From positions 1 through 31,243 of the forward strand of contig JAWQRN010000335.1 in NCBI GenBank assembly GCA_033557685.1: a stretch of DNA of 31,243 bases, written 5' to 3'. The stretch's first letter is position 1. Each line of letters starts with the position of its first letter. The notes under the pieces were generated by a model, which saw nothing but the letters and a program-made list of their open reading frames with translations, ran no database searches and was not told where the DNA came from. Of this stretch, positions 11,996-21,937 are shown one piece after another. A program made the translations under genes and the position numbers. This stretch comes from Sperchopsis tessellata. Taxonomy: Eukaryota > Arthropoda > Insecta > Coleoptera > Hydrophilidae.

Positions 11996-12134
11996 ATGGT
12001 TTGTAATTATTTTTATTAACGCGTTTTGTTCCCATGTTTACGCTAGAAGTTCCTACTACCGTCACTGTAACAACTTCTCTTGAAAATAAATATTACGGTA
12101 TGCTAAATAAAATATTATTATTATTCTAACTAAG

Positions 12135-12700
12135 GGTTCCGTGAGGCGATTGGGGAACTACTCGATCATGTCAAGTGTTTGTCCGAAGGAGTATTTCCAA
12201 GTGATTTTAAACATACAAAGCTCGTAACGGTTTACAAAATTGGCTGTCTTACTGACGTTAAGGACTGTAGACTGGTATCTCTTCTTTCGGAATTTTCTAT
12301 ATTCTTTGATAAGATAATTTTATAAGAGATTTATTTCGTTCCTCTTACATAATCGGATAGTCAGCGAGAGACAAATGTTCCCTGTAGATCTACTAATATG
12401 GCTATATTAAATGTGCTGATCATTATTTACAGCGAACTGGATAAGGATAATTATATCTCTAGTTTGCTTTTGGTTTTTCTAGAGCGTTTGACTATTTAAG
12501 CCATGAGATTCTAATTCAAAAAGTGGATTGTGTGGTATGAGTGGTGTGTATTGGAGCGGGGAAAGAATGCACGCTGTTCAATTTGATAGCCAGTTTATCA
12601 AGATATGCCCCAAGGGTCTATTCTGGGACCAATTCCATTTCTAGTATTGTGTATGACTTAGTTGATCAATTGCAAATATATTCAGGTATTCTAACGAGAA
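12135..12700 (+). pseudogene. Decayed LINE reverse transcriptase, N-terminal half
   Basis: SEGVFPSDFKHTKLVTVYKI (about 12187-12244) and then DVKDCRLVSLLSEFSIFFDK (about 12256-12315) match the canonical 'G.FP..LK.A.VVPVYKKG....V.NYRPISLLS..SK.FEK' block of Jockey/CR1-type reverse transcriptases. NMAILNVLIIIYSELDKDNY (about 12395-12454) corresponds to the region before the first catalytic aspartate; the FDxVxH site is degraded near 12480. A shifted frame at about 12605-12650 reads MPQGSILGPIPFLVL, i.e. the PQGSILGP block. The YADD region is not recoverable. Frameshifts and stops make it a pseudogene. It begins about 140 bp after the PLE terminal motif and differs from the other LINE copies in the window. 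Confidence 0.7.
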
Positions 12701-12759
12701 TGCTCTACATTTTAATGCGCATAAGCTGAGTTCATGAACTTCTGTAGTGTATATGGAAC

Positions 12760-13587
12760 TGTGTTGGTGTAAAAGGAACGTCAGTACCTGGGAATGAAGA
12801 TGTTAACTTTCTCGGATTATGTTCAAACTACATACGTAATATTTTTATTTGGAAAGCTGGGGTAGCCCCATTCGGGTATTGTTAAATTCGTATCTGTGAA
12901 TGTTTTGTTCATGTTTTACTATGCCTATGTTTTTTTTTTTCTCACGAATACTCGTAAGTTTTCAGCTCTTCGTCTCATATGGACGTAATAATTAAGTTTC
13001 AAAAACAAATTATCTGACAATATTTAAATTTGATAGAGCAACCAGTTGCAGAGAGTGTTCTTAACATGGTTTGTTGCCATATACAAGCATATACATTTAT
13101 TAACTTACCCTGTATGCATTTAAACATAGGCAATGCTTCGTAACTAATTGATTGGTTATTAAATCCGCGTCAGCTAGGTATGCGAATCATGTCCGGGTTC
13201 TTCCACTTCCCAGATCCTTATTCGAGAAAGTATATAATGTTATCCCTCACGCTATGAAATAATTGCTAATATTTGCTAGTTTTAAAACGACATTTGAAGA
13301 AAAAAGTATTTTCGTCTGAATCGCGAAATAGATTCCGCAAATAGAGTAATAACAGGGAGGCAAATGCATTTACCTTAAATACAGAATGTATGTATGTATT
13401 TCGGGTGTAATCAATAAGAGTTTTTCTTTCAATTGATTTCTTTGTAACGAAGCGTGATCCAATACACTACTGGTAACAATATAAACAATTATATTCAGAG
13501 ACTTTGTACAGATCCATTAATAATTTCTCAAAGAATAACAATTAATTAATAATAACGAAGTCAGATGTAATTAATTTAACAGTTGTG
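12760..13587. other. No recognised gene; possible LINE tail then AT-rich DNA
   Basis: NEDVNFLGLCSNYIRNIF at about 12798-12850 faintly recalls the 'V.FLGI..DS' block after the palm of the preceding LINE, but is too weak to annotate. The rest is AT-rich, with a short (TGTA)n run near 13388. Nothing else is recognised. Confidence 0.4.
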
Positions 13588-14130
13588 ATGAATAAGAAAA
13601 ACTACTTAGATCAAATTTACGATTTTTTAGTGATACTAATAGTGACTCTACATTTGTAATAAAATGGGAAAACAATTCATTGGCCAAATGTATAAAAGAT
13701 AAAAGGTTTGTTAAACCAGAGGTAATTCACAACTTATTATTTATAAATGTATTTCTTATAAATTGTATTGTTTGCCTAAAAGCACATACAAAGCAGCCCT
13801 TTACGTCCGATTGTCTCGTTAGTCAATTGTTCCACGCAACCAAAATTGATTTTGAATCAAAGATACATCTCTGTATTTTATGTGCATGTTTAAACTCTTC
13901 TGAAATTAAAGATACTTTTGTATTTGTTTCTAAAATCAATAACTTCATTATATCCGAAAACCACGTTGTCGTTTCTCTAGATGTGGTATCACTTTTCACT
14001 AACATCTCATTAGACTAACTTGAGGTGATTTATCTGAATTGTTGTTCTTTATATCGTCATCCAAATGATGATTCTAGCAGAATGTGTTAGGAGTACTAAT
14101 TTACATTTTGCAATGACTACACTTCCCTTT
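13588..14130 (+). pseudogene. Penelope-like element reverse transcriptase, N-terminal part
   Basis: The segment starts with MNKKNYLDQIYDFL and, after a one-base frame change, SDTNSDSTFVIKWENNSLAK. This fits the PLE region before the reverse transcriptase ('YD.KM..LL.D..TY'). An open frame from about 13680 to 14018 carries KINNFIISENHVVVSLDVVS followed by LFTNIS (about 13938-14010). This is the highly characteristic PLE catalytic block ('VSLDVVSLFTNIPLD') with the first catalytic aspartate. A stop immediately after 'SLD' and degraded sequence beyond show loss of function. AECVRSTNLHFA (about 14075-14115) may be the following 'L..STYF.FN' segment. Adjacent sequence repeats parts of this region. 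Confidence 0.75.
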
Positions 14131-14239
14131 GAACTACTCTTTGTTTACTCTGACCATTTTCTCGACAATAGGCTCCGCCGTATTGACAAAATGAGCAAAC
14201 TTGATTTGTACTAGAAAACTTGTAATTTCGATAGATACC

Positions 14240-14490
14240 TCAATTACTATTCATAAAAACCACGTTGTCGTTTCTCCAGATGTGGTCTCAATTTCACTAA
14301 CATTCCTTTAGACTAACGTGAGTCTATTTTGATTGAAAATTGGAGTTAATTGATATCAATTGTTCTTTTTATCTTTCTCCACCTTCTTTTTTTAAGCTGT
14401 TTTTTTTTTATAATCGTCTATTCGGAATCTGAGTCTGATTCTAGCAGAATGTGTTAGAAGTACTCACTTACATTTTGTAATAACTTAACT
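14240..14490 (+). repeat. Diverged partial duplication of the preceding PLE segment
   Basis: AAAACCACGTTGTCGTTTCT occurs at about 13959 and again at about 14257, each followed by a version of GATGTGGT-TCA and a 'TTAGACTAAC-TGAG' tail. A second shared block, GATTCTAGCAGAATGTGTTA, occurs at about 14070 and 14438 and continues into TTACATTTTG in both. The second copy lost the reading frame and gained a T-rich insert near 14385-14410. This may be a local tandem duplication or two tandem PLE insertions; their tandem nature would fit PLE biology. Confidence 0.65.
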
Positions 14491-14509
14491 TAACTCGCGA
14501 CCTAGCTTT

Positions 14510-15480
14510 ATGATGGGTAACCTCTTATCTATTCAATAGGAAGCAAGCCGATATGATAATGCATGACGGAAAAAATATATCTCTCGAGAAATGTCCAAGG
14601 TAGCATCCTTGGACTCTTATTTTTTGTAGTTTTTATTAAGGACTACTCCTAAATTATGCTGATGATACTAGTTTGCTTATTGGGGTTTCTACATTTATGG
14701 ATATCGTGAGAGACGGTGATGGTTGATTCAAGGAACTAAAATCATGGTTCTAAATAACAAATTAAAATTAAACACAAACAAAACAAACTGCATATTATTT
14801 AAGGCCAATAATATGATCGATGCTAGTCCAGAAACAATAAGTTTAGATTCCAAAAGTATACCACTGTCATCTAATTTTAAATTTTTAGGTGTTTACTTGA
14901 TGATCAGTTAAACTGGAAATGCCACATAGACAATCTATCTAAAAGAATTAGCCCCAACATTTTTGATTTACGGATAGTTCGTAGGTATTTGCAAGTTGAT
15001 GTTCTAAAAACCGTATATTACTCAAATATTTACTCTATTATACGATATGGAATAATATTAATATTGGGGAGACTCTGATGATTCAAACCGAACATTCATT
15101 CTCCAAAAATAAGCAATGAGGATTATGTGCAACTTAAAATATCGTGTCTCTTGTAGGCGCTTCATTTATAAATTAGAACTTTTCACGATTCCAGTGATAT
15201 ACATATATGAATGTTTAGTTTTTAATTTCAAATATATATTTGACAAGAGTAAACACACTAATGGTTATGGAACACGAAATAGAGATAATTATGTGTATCC
15301 AAAACTAAGATTGACATTATCTCAAAATAACGCCTATCAAGTTTTATAATGAATTGCCCATTGACATAAAAAATTGTAACACATTGGTCGAGTACAAGAG
15401 AAAAATATTTTAGCATCTGTGTAGAACTGAACCTTACACGATTGCAGATGATTTTTCTAAGTAAGTGTAAATTTTGCAAT
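14510..15480 (+). pseudogene. Decayed LINE reverse transcriptase, C-terminal half with YADD
   Basis: Blocks in order are SYLFNRKQADMIMHDGKN (about 14525-14575), VQGSILGLLFFVVFIKDYS (about 14593-14650) and NYADDTSLLIG (about 14652-14684). The catalytic YADD is at 14655-14666. LKLNTNKTNCILFKANN follows at about 14765-14815, then SSNFKFLGVYL at about 14869-14900, matching the 'KFLG..LD..L.W..HI' block. Beyond it, shifted frames read DQLNWKCHIDNLSKRI, VDVLKTVYYSNIYSIIRYG and AMRIMCNLKYR. The distal tail FYNELPIDIKN and TLVEYKRKIF resemble the C-terminus of CR1/Jockey-type proteins ('.N.LP..I......F...K..L'). One or two indels at 14650, 14900 and 15340 break it. This is the best-preserved RT in the window. 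The T-rich DNA to about 15600 is probably its 3' UTR. Confidence 0.8.
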
Positions 15481-17510
15481 CATATGTATTTTTATATGTT
15501 TGTGTATATTTGCATTTCTTCCTCCTTAGTTTATTTTAATCTGGATTTGGTATTTGTGTCTTATTGCTTATTATTTTGATTTTTTTGCTCATTTTATATA
15601 ATATGTGCTAATTTAGTTACTTCAGATTCAGTAGTTTTTGAGAGGTCTACCGAGATTTAGATGAATGGAGGATTATTGCTAGCTGTTTCTATACCGAAAG
15701 AGATTAACAAGGTTGTGTTATAGTTTTATAAAGTTTTTGTTCTTGGATAATACATAAAAACAGAAACAGGTATCTACTATGAAATGATGGAAAATACAGA
15801 AAAAGTGTAAAGAAGTTTATAGGTAATGTGGCAAGAGTAAACTTTATAACAAGTAATTTCGAAAAATGTCTTTATATCGAGAAAATCAATAATTTCCAGG
15901 GTATACACTACGGTAATAGGTAGTGCAGAAAAATACTTCAAGAAATTCCACCATACAAGAAGAAAATGAGTAGATTAATCTAAGTAAATGGTGTGGATGA
16001 ACATTGAATGGTCGGATCGTGTATTATTTAATTGATTTGAGTTATTTAAATATCAACTTTTAATAATCCATGGCAACTCCAGTAACTAAATTGTTGCATA
16101 TTATATATCTAACGCCGCGCATATGTATCGACCGACAAAGTTCGAAGGTTTATATCATATACAATGGAATACCAATAAATACGCAGATATGTAAGCATAA
16201 ATAAAAATGGGCAGTAGATATATTGTATTATTATTCTTTTGAGAGGATTCAAAGCGAAGATTCAACAACCACTAAAATGGAAAAGGAGCGAAACATTAGA
16301 ATTTACGGCTCTTATCTTGTCTTATACGCATAAGGATATAACAATGAATACGAAACGTAGGGACACAAACAAAGGATCTGCTTGTCTAATTTTTGGCAAT
16401 AAACATTAGATCAGCGAAAGTAATTTTAGTGTATAAATGCAGACAACGTATTATTCTGCGTACGTACCACCTTTTACAGCATTTGATGCGACGGCTCATT
16501 TTACGAATGCGCTATGAATAACAAATACATTTCCTTTTGAACACAATTTCATTACCTTTATGTGCTCTATTTTCTAAACGAGTCACGTGATCTTATTTTA
16601 TACGTTGCGGATTCAAGTTTACATCTTGTTCATAGAGTCCGCAGGAGTTCTAATTAATTATTAATTTCTGTGCTCCTAACTTATGAGTCGAGGGGCATAA
16701 CGTAGACCCCTAGGATGTTGATAAGATGTGAGTACTGCCTTACCTGGAACAACAGAAAACACCAAATTAATTATCCACTAGACGTAATTGTTTAGATGTT
16801 CAAAGAACTTTAGCAAATAAACAGAATTTGCCACAACACAAGATAAATTATTATTAGATATAATTATATTGATTATCATGTTGTAAGCTATAATAATTAG
16901 TTTTGTTATATAATACGGTTAATGAATAATATAGGTTATTAAGTCTAGTACAATTCGTAAGAGTTGCGTTCCATAAAAGATTCATACTTCTATTTGTGTC
17001 AATTTATATGTTTTAGTGAATAATTTGAATTGCAACATTATTGGTGATAAAGCGAAGGATGTTTTTAATGCAAAATTCTGATTCATATTTCAAGTTGTGT
17101 CAGTTTTAATAAAGAGTAAACTATCAATAATACTAGGTTTTCATATGTTTATATTTAAGTATAGTTTATATTTGTTTACTTTTTTTTAATTATTATTAAT
17201 TTTTAGATTTATACAGATTGCTCAGTTCATGATTGTCATAAAAGGTAGTTGCAGAATTTGTGATATTGACTCCAGTAGAGATCAAAAATACAAACGCACA
17301 GCTGGAAATTTACAAAACATCACCACAACTACTGCACAGTGATCAGAATTGGTCACGAAGAAATGGTGTTTTTCCTGATTATATTTCCTCACTAGATCCT
17401 CAAAATGCTACTAAGTTTCAGCAAAAAACTACAATATTACTTCCATACATAGTAATAAGATTAATTGCTATCACTCTGATTCGTATCCAGTATTTACTAA
17501 ACGTATAAAT
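15481..17510. other. No recognised gene
   Basis: After the probable LINE 3' UTR, no frame gives a recognisable protein. An open 82-codon plus-strand frame at 17260-17508 runs up to the transposon-like remnant that follows. It may be its upstream part, but it matches nothing I know. Confidence 0.45.
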
Positions 17511-17511
17511 A

Positions 17512-17722
17512 TGAACAGATCATCATCTTTATCCAGTGAATCTCTAGAAATGACCTTATCCTCTGTCCTTAATGATGAAGGAGAAAACTAAGAGAGGAAA
17601 CAAGAAGAAACCTAATCCTGTACAACGGAGCATAAATAAATCGAAATTACGTATAAACGCAGGTTTAAGTTATACATCTTCTTCAAAGAGCTAAATAAAT
17701 TATGAAAAATTTCGCCCTCCTT
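17512..17722 (+). pseudogene. Remnant of a multicopy insect transposon-like protein
   Basis: A serine/acid-rich stretch (RSSSLSSESLEMTLSSVLND, about 17517-17575) is followed, after a frame change, by RGNKKKPNPVQRSINKSKLR and INAGLSYTSSSKS (17592-17690), a stop, then INYEKFRPP. The order 'basic KK-x-NP-x-x-W/R-x-x-N-x-x-K-x-x-R, then G-x-x-Y-x-S-x-x-G-K, then K-x-F-x-P-P-C' recurs in multicopy insect proteins that I believe are transposon-borne. The expected Cys-rich segment after FRPP is not present in any frame. The function is unknown. The assignment is from pattern memory only. Confidence 0.35.
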
Positions 17723-17939
17723 TCTACGAATTAATTGCAAATTGGGTTGTTTAATGAAAATTAATGATTGTGGTTCCACTGAATTACTGGACTTAGTTTT
17801 CTATTCAGACAACAGCTGTGGACAGCAGTAGAACAAATTTATGGTATCTGCTTATATTTATGCCATATTGAAGTTCGCGAGAATAAACTCAATCACACAT
17901 AAATATCTCGTCACAGGGCAAACTCAAAATGATGATGAT

Positions 17940-18640
17940 TAAATGGGTAAAAATATGGAAGCAGGAGAGAATGCCGGATAATTGGAAGAAATGCCTGATA
18001 CATCCATTCCATAAAAAGGGAAATATAAGAATATGCGAAGACTACCGAGGATTTGCACTGAGAAACGTGATATAACAAGTTCCATTATTTTCATTTACAA
18101 TAGAGTATCTTAGTACACGGAAGAGATATTAGTAGTCTATCATGGTGGCAAATAGGTCGACTATTGACCATATTTACATGACAAGACATTTTGAAGTAAA
18201 GTGCTATGGATAGAATATAGTCATATACAATATTTTAATAGGTTTCAAACAATAGGTTTCGACAAAGCCAATAAAGGGAAATCGTGTTATAGTCTGGTCT
18301 CTCTGGGAATCTCCATAAAATTAACAAATCTAGTCCGAATGACTTTAACAAAAACGAGATCGACTGTGATAATTCAGAACATTTAAATGAAATTGTTTGA
18401 TATAAATAGTTATTGCTATCCTCACTTTTGTTCAACCTAGTGTTAGATTGTTATTAGAAAGGCGAATATCAAAAGAGGAATAAACACAAAGTCTAGATAG
18501 ATCGGATATGCCAATGGAATTGTAATAATTAGCATATAAGAAAGCATCTTAAAGGCAACGGTCACAGAACCACAGCACTATTGACGATTGAAAGAAAAGA
18601 ACCTGACCTCTGGTGAGCAGAAGAGCAACCTTCAGATCGT
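17940..18640 (+). pseudogene. Decayed LINE endonuclease/RT fragment (RTE-like) with mutated YADD
   Basis: The region opens with WKQERMPDNWKKCLIHPFHK (about 17957-18016) and KGNIRICEDYRGFALRNVI, the 'MP..WK...I.PIHKKGD...C.NYRGISLLN' block. NRSTIDHIYMTRHFEVK follows at about 18150-18200. FDKANKGK and GISIKLTNLVRMTLTKTRST (about 18259-18370) correspond to 'FDSV.R..L...L...GI..KLI.L.KMTL..T.S.V'. LLSSLLFNLVLD (about 18411-18447) is the 'LS..LFNL.LE' block. The catalytic box reads YANGIVII at 18507-18530 instead of YADD.VII, so the site is lost even though the surrounding block is readable. Stops and frameshifts are frequent. It lies directly upstream of the THAP exons in the same orientation. 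Confidence 0.75.
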
Positions 18641-18670
18641 GGATAGGTTTCAGTTAGTAGATCTGTTTAG

Positions 18671-19229
18671 CGTGCATTTCACATTAGATGGGACGACAGA
18701 AAAGCAAACAATAGTTCATGTGGAACTAAAAACGTAGCAAGGAAGGGAAATAAATATTGTTCGGTACCTCACTGTGACATTAAAGCAACTACTGGATTTT
18801 CTTTCCACATATTTCCAAAGCAAAAAGCCGTACGAAAAGTAAGATTACATGTGTTGAAAATTGGGAAGAAAGTATCAAAAACAATGGTCCTGTGTGGAGA
18901 ACATTTCAAACCTGACGATTTTTTCTATTTTGGTAAGTGTATTATTCATTATCTGTACTGTATTTACACTAGACATATAACTAGTCAAGAAATCTATATA
19001 TATTTGCATCATAACTTGCAACATCTTTTGATTAGTATATAGGAGATCATTTATTGATATGCGTAGAACCTACCTAGGTAATTTTGTACTGCATAAAATG
19101 TACAATTTACTAAGAGGAAGGCAAATACCTACTGCAGTTGCTTACCTAGTGTAGTTTTCAATAGGTAGTATTTAAGTCAGTATCTTTACAGGAGGTGAAT
19201 CTAAGAGAATGCTAACTGCTGGAGAATAA
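18671..19229 (+). pseudogene. THAP zinc-finger domain, two exons joined by a 259-bp intron
   Basis: Exon 1 (open from 18671; domain from about 18753) gives KYCSVPHC, then a 39-residue spacer including FSFHIFPKQKAVRKVRLHVL, then MVLCGEHFKPDDFFYF. The C-x4-C-x39-C-x2-H spacing fits the THAP zinc finger, a DNA-binding domain found in P-element transposases and many insect nuclear proteins. The FP pair and the Phe after CGEH are present, but the usual Trp in the middle is missing. A strong donor, G|GTAAGT, follows at 18932/18933. The acceptor TATCTTTACAG ends at 19191. Joining them in phase reads G-GESKRMLTAGE and then TAA at 19227-19229, as expected near the end of a THAP domain ('..SKRRML..GAVP'). 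No in-frame ATG precedes the first cysteine; AAG at about 18741 might replace a lost ATG. The C-terminal AVPT motif is missing, so this is probably a relic. A non-reference exon structure cannot be excluded. Confidence 0.65.
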
Positions 19230-19600
19230 TTTAATATTTATTTCATGAAGCCTCTGATCCAAATGCGTTGTTTTCAGACACAATGAAAATATTTGGATCT
19301 CGGCATCCGTCTTGCTATCATGCCACATTCGATCAGGTGATTTGCCTTGATAATTACCTATCCCTCAACAAATGGTCTCTTGAAATCCTCCACATAATCC
19401 ATAATATCAACGATATCAACTGCTGGCTCAAAAATTATGTGAAATGAATTAAATTTAAGCACTTTATCACAGCATAAACACGTATTACGCAGTGTAAACA
19501 ATGCAATCTATCCACCATCTGACGGCCATCTTGGAATCGGTGTTAGCGCCCCTAGGGGTCTTTTAATCGCCAATAAGCGGGAGGTGGGATCGGAAATTTA
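19230..19600. other. No recognised gene
   Basis: No recognisable product occurs after the in-frame stop of the THAP remnant. A short palindrome, GCGCCCCTAGGGGTC, lies at about 19547-19561, just before the next LINE piece. Nothing else is supported. Confidence 0.4.
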
Positions 19601-19609
19601 CGAAGACAA

Positions 19610-19985
19610 TACAAGCTCATGAAAACCAGCAGAACGCTCAGAAATGTACAAAACCTGAAAGTAGACCAATTCAATTTTGAAGGTGTGACACACCAAAACT
19701 ATCTAGGGGTGCAGATGAACACACAAAACGTCTTCGCTGAAGAAATATACGTCAGAATTATGAAGGGCAACCGCTGTTACCACGCTAACAAACATCTTCT
19801 CTGTTCAAAAATACTGCGTAACGATTAAAAATTTAGAGTATGCAAATCTCTAATAAAACCAGTTTTGACACATGCAAGCGAGGAATGGAATTTCACGCTA
19901 AAAGAGAAAACAGCATTACAAGTGTGTGAAAGAAAGATCTTGTGGAAAATATTTTGGCCCACACAGGACGATAAAACAAAGAAGA
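19610..19985 (+). pseudogene. LINE C-terminal fragment (RTE-like)
   Basis: An open frame from 19619 gives LKVDQFNFEGVTHQNYLGVQ and then a region ending CYHANKHLLCSKILRND. After a stop, LIKPVLTHASEEWNFTLKEK and CERKILWKIFWPTQDD follow (to about 19978). These match, in order, 'F..V..FKYLGV.I....N..EEI..RI..GN.CY.A...LL.SK.LSR', 'YK.LI.PVLTYA.ETW.L....' and 'FERK.LRKI.GP..D', the thumb and connection region of RTE/CR1-like insect LINEs. The sequence then switches abruptly at about 19985 to the central part of an RT, so this fragment ends at a junction. Confidence 0.75.
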
Positions 19986-20490
19986 TCTGCAGAAATTACG
20001 GTCCTATCAGTTTCACATCTGTGGCTTACAAGATTCTTACCAAAATAATTACGAATCGCCTTACAGACCAATGCGATTCGTACCAACTCAAAGAAAAAAC
20101 AGGTTTTCGGAAGGGATATAGCAGTTTTGGCCAAATTTACACGGTGCGGGAATTGATATCTAAATGTAATGAGTTTAACCTGCCACTATGATGTACTTTC
20201 GTAGACTACAAGAAAGCATTTGACTCGCTCAAGAAATCTGCACTTATTAAAACTTTGGTCCAAAATGACATTCCATCTGCCTACATTCAAAATATCTACA
20301 AAAAAGTCACATAAACGTTAAATTACATCAGGGATCGAAAACTTTTTGTATTCAAAAAAAAGGTGACATCATATCGCCGAAGTTTTTCAGTGCAGCTTTT
20401 GAGTATATGTTCCAGAAACTAAATTGGCAACAAAAGGGCATTATAGTGAATGGAGAATATCTGAACCATTCCAAGAAAGAATGATTGATC
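19980..20490 (+). pseudogene. LINE reverse transcriptase, central part (RTE-like)
   Basis: RNYGPISFTSVAYKILTKII (about 19990-20050) matches 'NYRPISL.S..YK..TKII.NRL'. GFRKGYSSFGQIYTVRELIS (about 20103-20162) is the GFR-fingers motif. VDYKKAFDSLKKSALIKTL (about 20203-20257) contains the first catalytic aspartate (D of VDYKKAFDS). A shifted frame reads GDIISPKFFSAAFEYMFQKL (about 20362-20420) and GIIVNGEYLNHS (about 20437-20472), just before where the YADD box should be. That box is lost and the sequence runs into a (TA)n tract. Indels lie near 20190 and 20350. This central part lies downstream of the C-terminal part above, so the two are not one collinear element. Confidence 0.78.
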
Positions 20491-20499
20491 TGGATTTTG

Positions 20500-20500
20500 A

Positions 20501-20544
<44 letters not shown>

Positions 20545-20552
20545 AGAGAGAT
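20500..20552. repeat. (TA)n microsatellite followed by (GA)n
   Basis: About 40 bp of alternating TA are followed by a short GAGAGAG run. The tract sits at the 3' edge of the LINE fragment. Confidence 0.95.
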
Positions 20553-21739
20553 ATAGTGCCTTCAACCGTATCTAAACTAATAGGGTTGATGCTATGAGTT
20601 TATGGATAAAAACGAAGTGACAGAACTGATGAAGTCATCAAATGAGTATCTGGTGCATCAATTGTGTGTCTTTTTGCAAATATTGATTAAACGCCACCTC
20701 GTCTTTCTGAGATCCGGAGTCTGGAAAGGACGTATTTAATTGTAGATAAATTGAGACCACGTGTACGTTAAATAAAACAGTACCACTTGGAATATTGGCT
20801 GCGGAAAAATTTCCAGGTGTAGAAGCGTTGATGATAAGTTAAATAAATGAAATAATCTGAAAGAATGTCCAGCTTGTTAAATGTATTATCCGCAATATTC
20901 ACAGAAGAGATGAACCGTCTTACTAACCGGTTTTGAGGTTTAACTATTCCTTTGTTAAAAAACAAATCTATCACTAAGACTTCTGCGAGACTTTTCCATA
21001 AATTCAAGAAAGTCGCGTCGAATACTTTAGGATACGGGTACATGGAACACGATGATTTAGGTCTAGGAGGGGGCCAGGAATTATAGCTTAGTTACTGGAC
21101 TATGTTTCTTCCATTAGCGTGCTGATAATAAGATAACTATTCTACAATAATAATGAAAAAACATATGATGGAAGCGGCGACCGTCAAAAAACCCAAAGAA
21201 ACCAACCACGAAATATATGGATGATTCAATTTTTGACCATATTTACAATTTTCTTTATTACTGCATTTAAAATGCACTACCACAAAAAAAATACTCGAGT
21301 GAGCAAATCTAGCTTCTCGCAATTGATATAAAAATAACTATTTTGATTTCATATCATAACGCATAATTAACTTGTAAAATAGTTCCATGTTATATTTCAA
21401 AACATATGGGTGAATAGAGAACAATAGATGTAAACTAAATTATATATATAGCAAGTGTATGGTTCATTGAGTCAGTGAAGTGATATACAATTATCAATAG
21501 TCCTAGTTTTATTTTAGTTTAATCGAAGAAATTCAAACGTCAAGCCAATAGAGAATGTATTGATGATATCAAGAATACTTTACAAAAGGTTGTAGATTTC
21601 ATTTTTATGCTACTCATTATTGAAGATAATTTGTACGGATGGTCAACTACTTGCGAACTTGTTAGTTTAGCTTTAGTATGAGAATGACCTGATATTTTCG
21701 AAAACGGTCACTGTGATAATTGAATTACCAATTAAAATA
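20553..21739. other. No recognised gene; one unassigned minus-strand frame
   Basis: A 91-codon minus-strand frame at 20768-21043 is open and contains PQNRLVRRFISSVNIADNTF and an aromatic tail. I do not recognise a family and see no splice or start context. The remainder is AT-rich and featureless. Confidence 0.4.
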
Positions 21740-21937
21740 TTAGACCATGAGTTAGCCGAGGTGTTATAGCGGTGTCCTTCTCTTGTGGTGGTTAAGCAGG
21801 CTTCTGCATGGTTAGTAGTTTGATGGATGACCTTGCCAACCTCACTTACTTGTAGTCCGCGACGAGGGGAAGTTTACCCCAACACAAAGGACCTATCATG
21901 TGCCAAGCTGCATGGGATGGGCTCTTAAATTAAAAAT
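21740..21937 (+). mobile_element. SINE with a 5S-rRNA-like internal promoter
   Basis: The stretch GGTTAAGCAGGCTTCTGCAT (from 21790), then GGTTAGTAGTTTGATGGATG (from 21810) and ACC, follows the 5S rRNA promoter region almost base for base in its conserved parts (GTTAAGC ... GGTTAGTA-TT-GATGG--GACC). The upstream head, GTTAGCCGAGGTG (from about 21751), instead resembles a tRNA box A, so a composite head is possible. The element ends in an A/T-rich tail. AATTAAAAT at 21730 and AATTAAAAAT at 21928 may be target-site duplications, though they are low complexity. The total length of about 200 bp fits a SINE. It would be transcribed by RNA polymerase III and mobilised by a LINE. Confidence 0.6.

Noticed and set aside
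19035..19180. TAGGTA/TACCTA-rich block inside the THAP intron as a MITE, similar to 25.53-25.67 kb
   Set aside because: Both blocks are rich in the same hexamer, but I could not align them over a useful length.
20768..21043. 91-codon minus-strand frame
   Set aside because: It reads well but matches no family I know and lacks start or splice context; left as unassigned.
21745..21820. A functional tRNA gene
   Set aside because: Only a box-A-like head is present; no cloverleaf or box B can be drawn, and the sequence continues into a 5S-like block.
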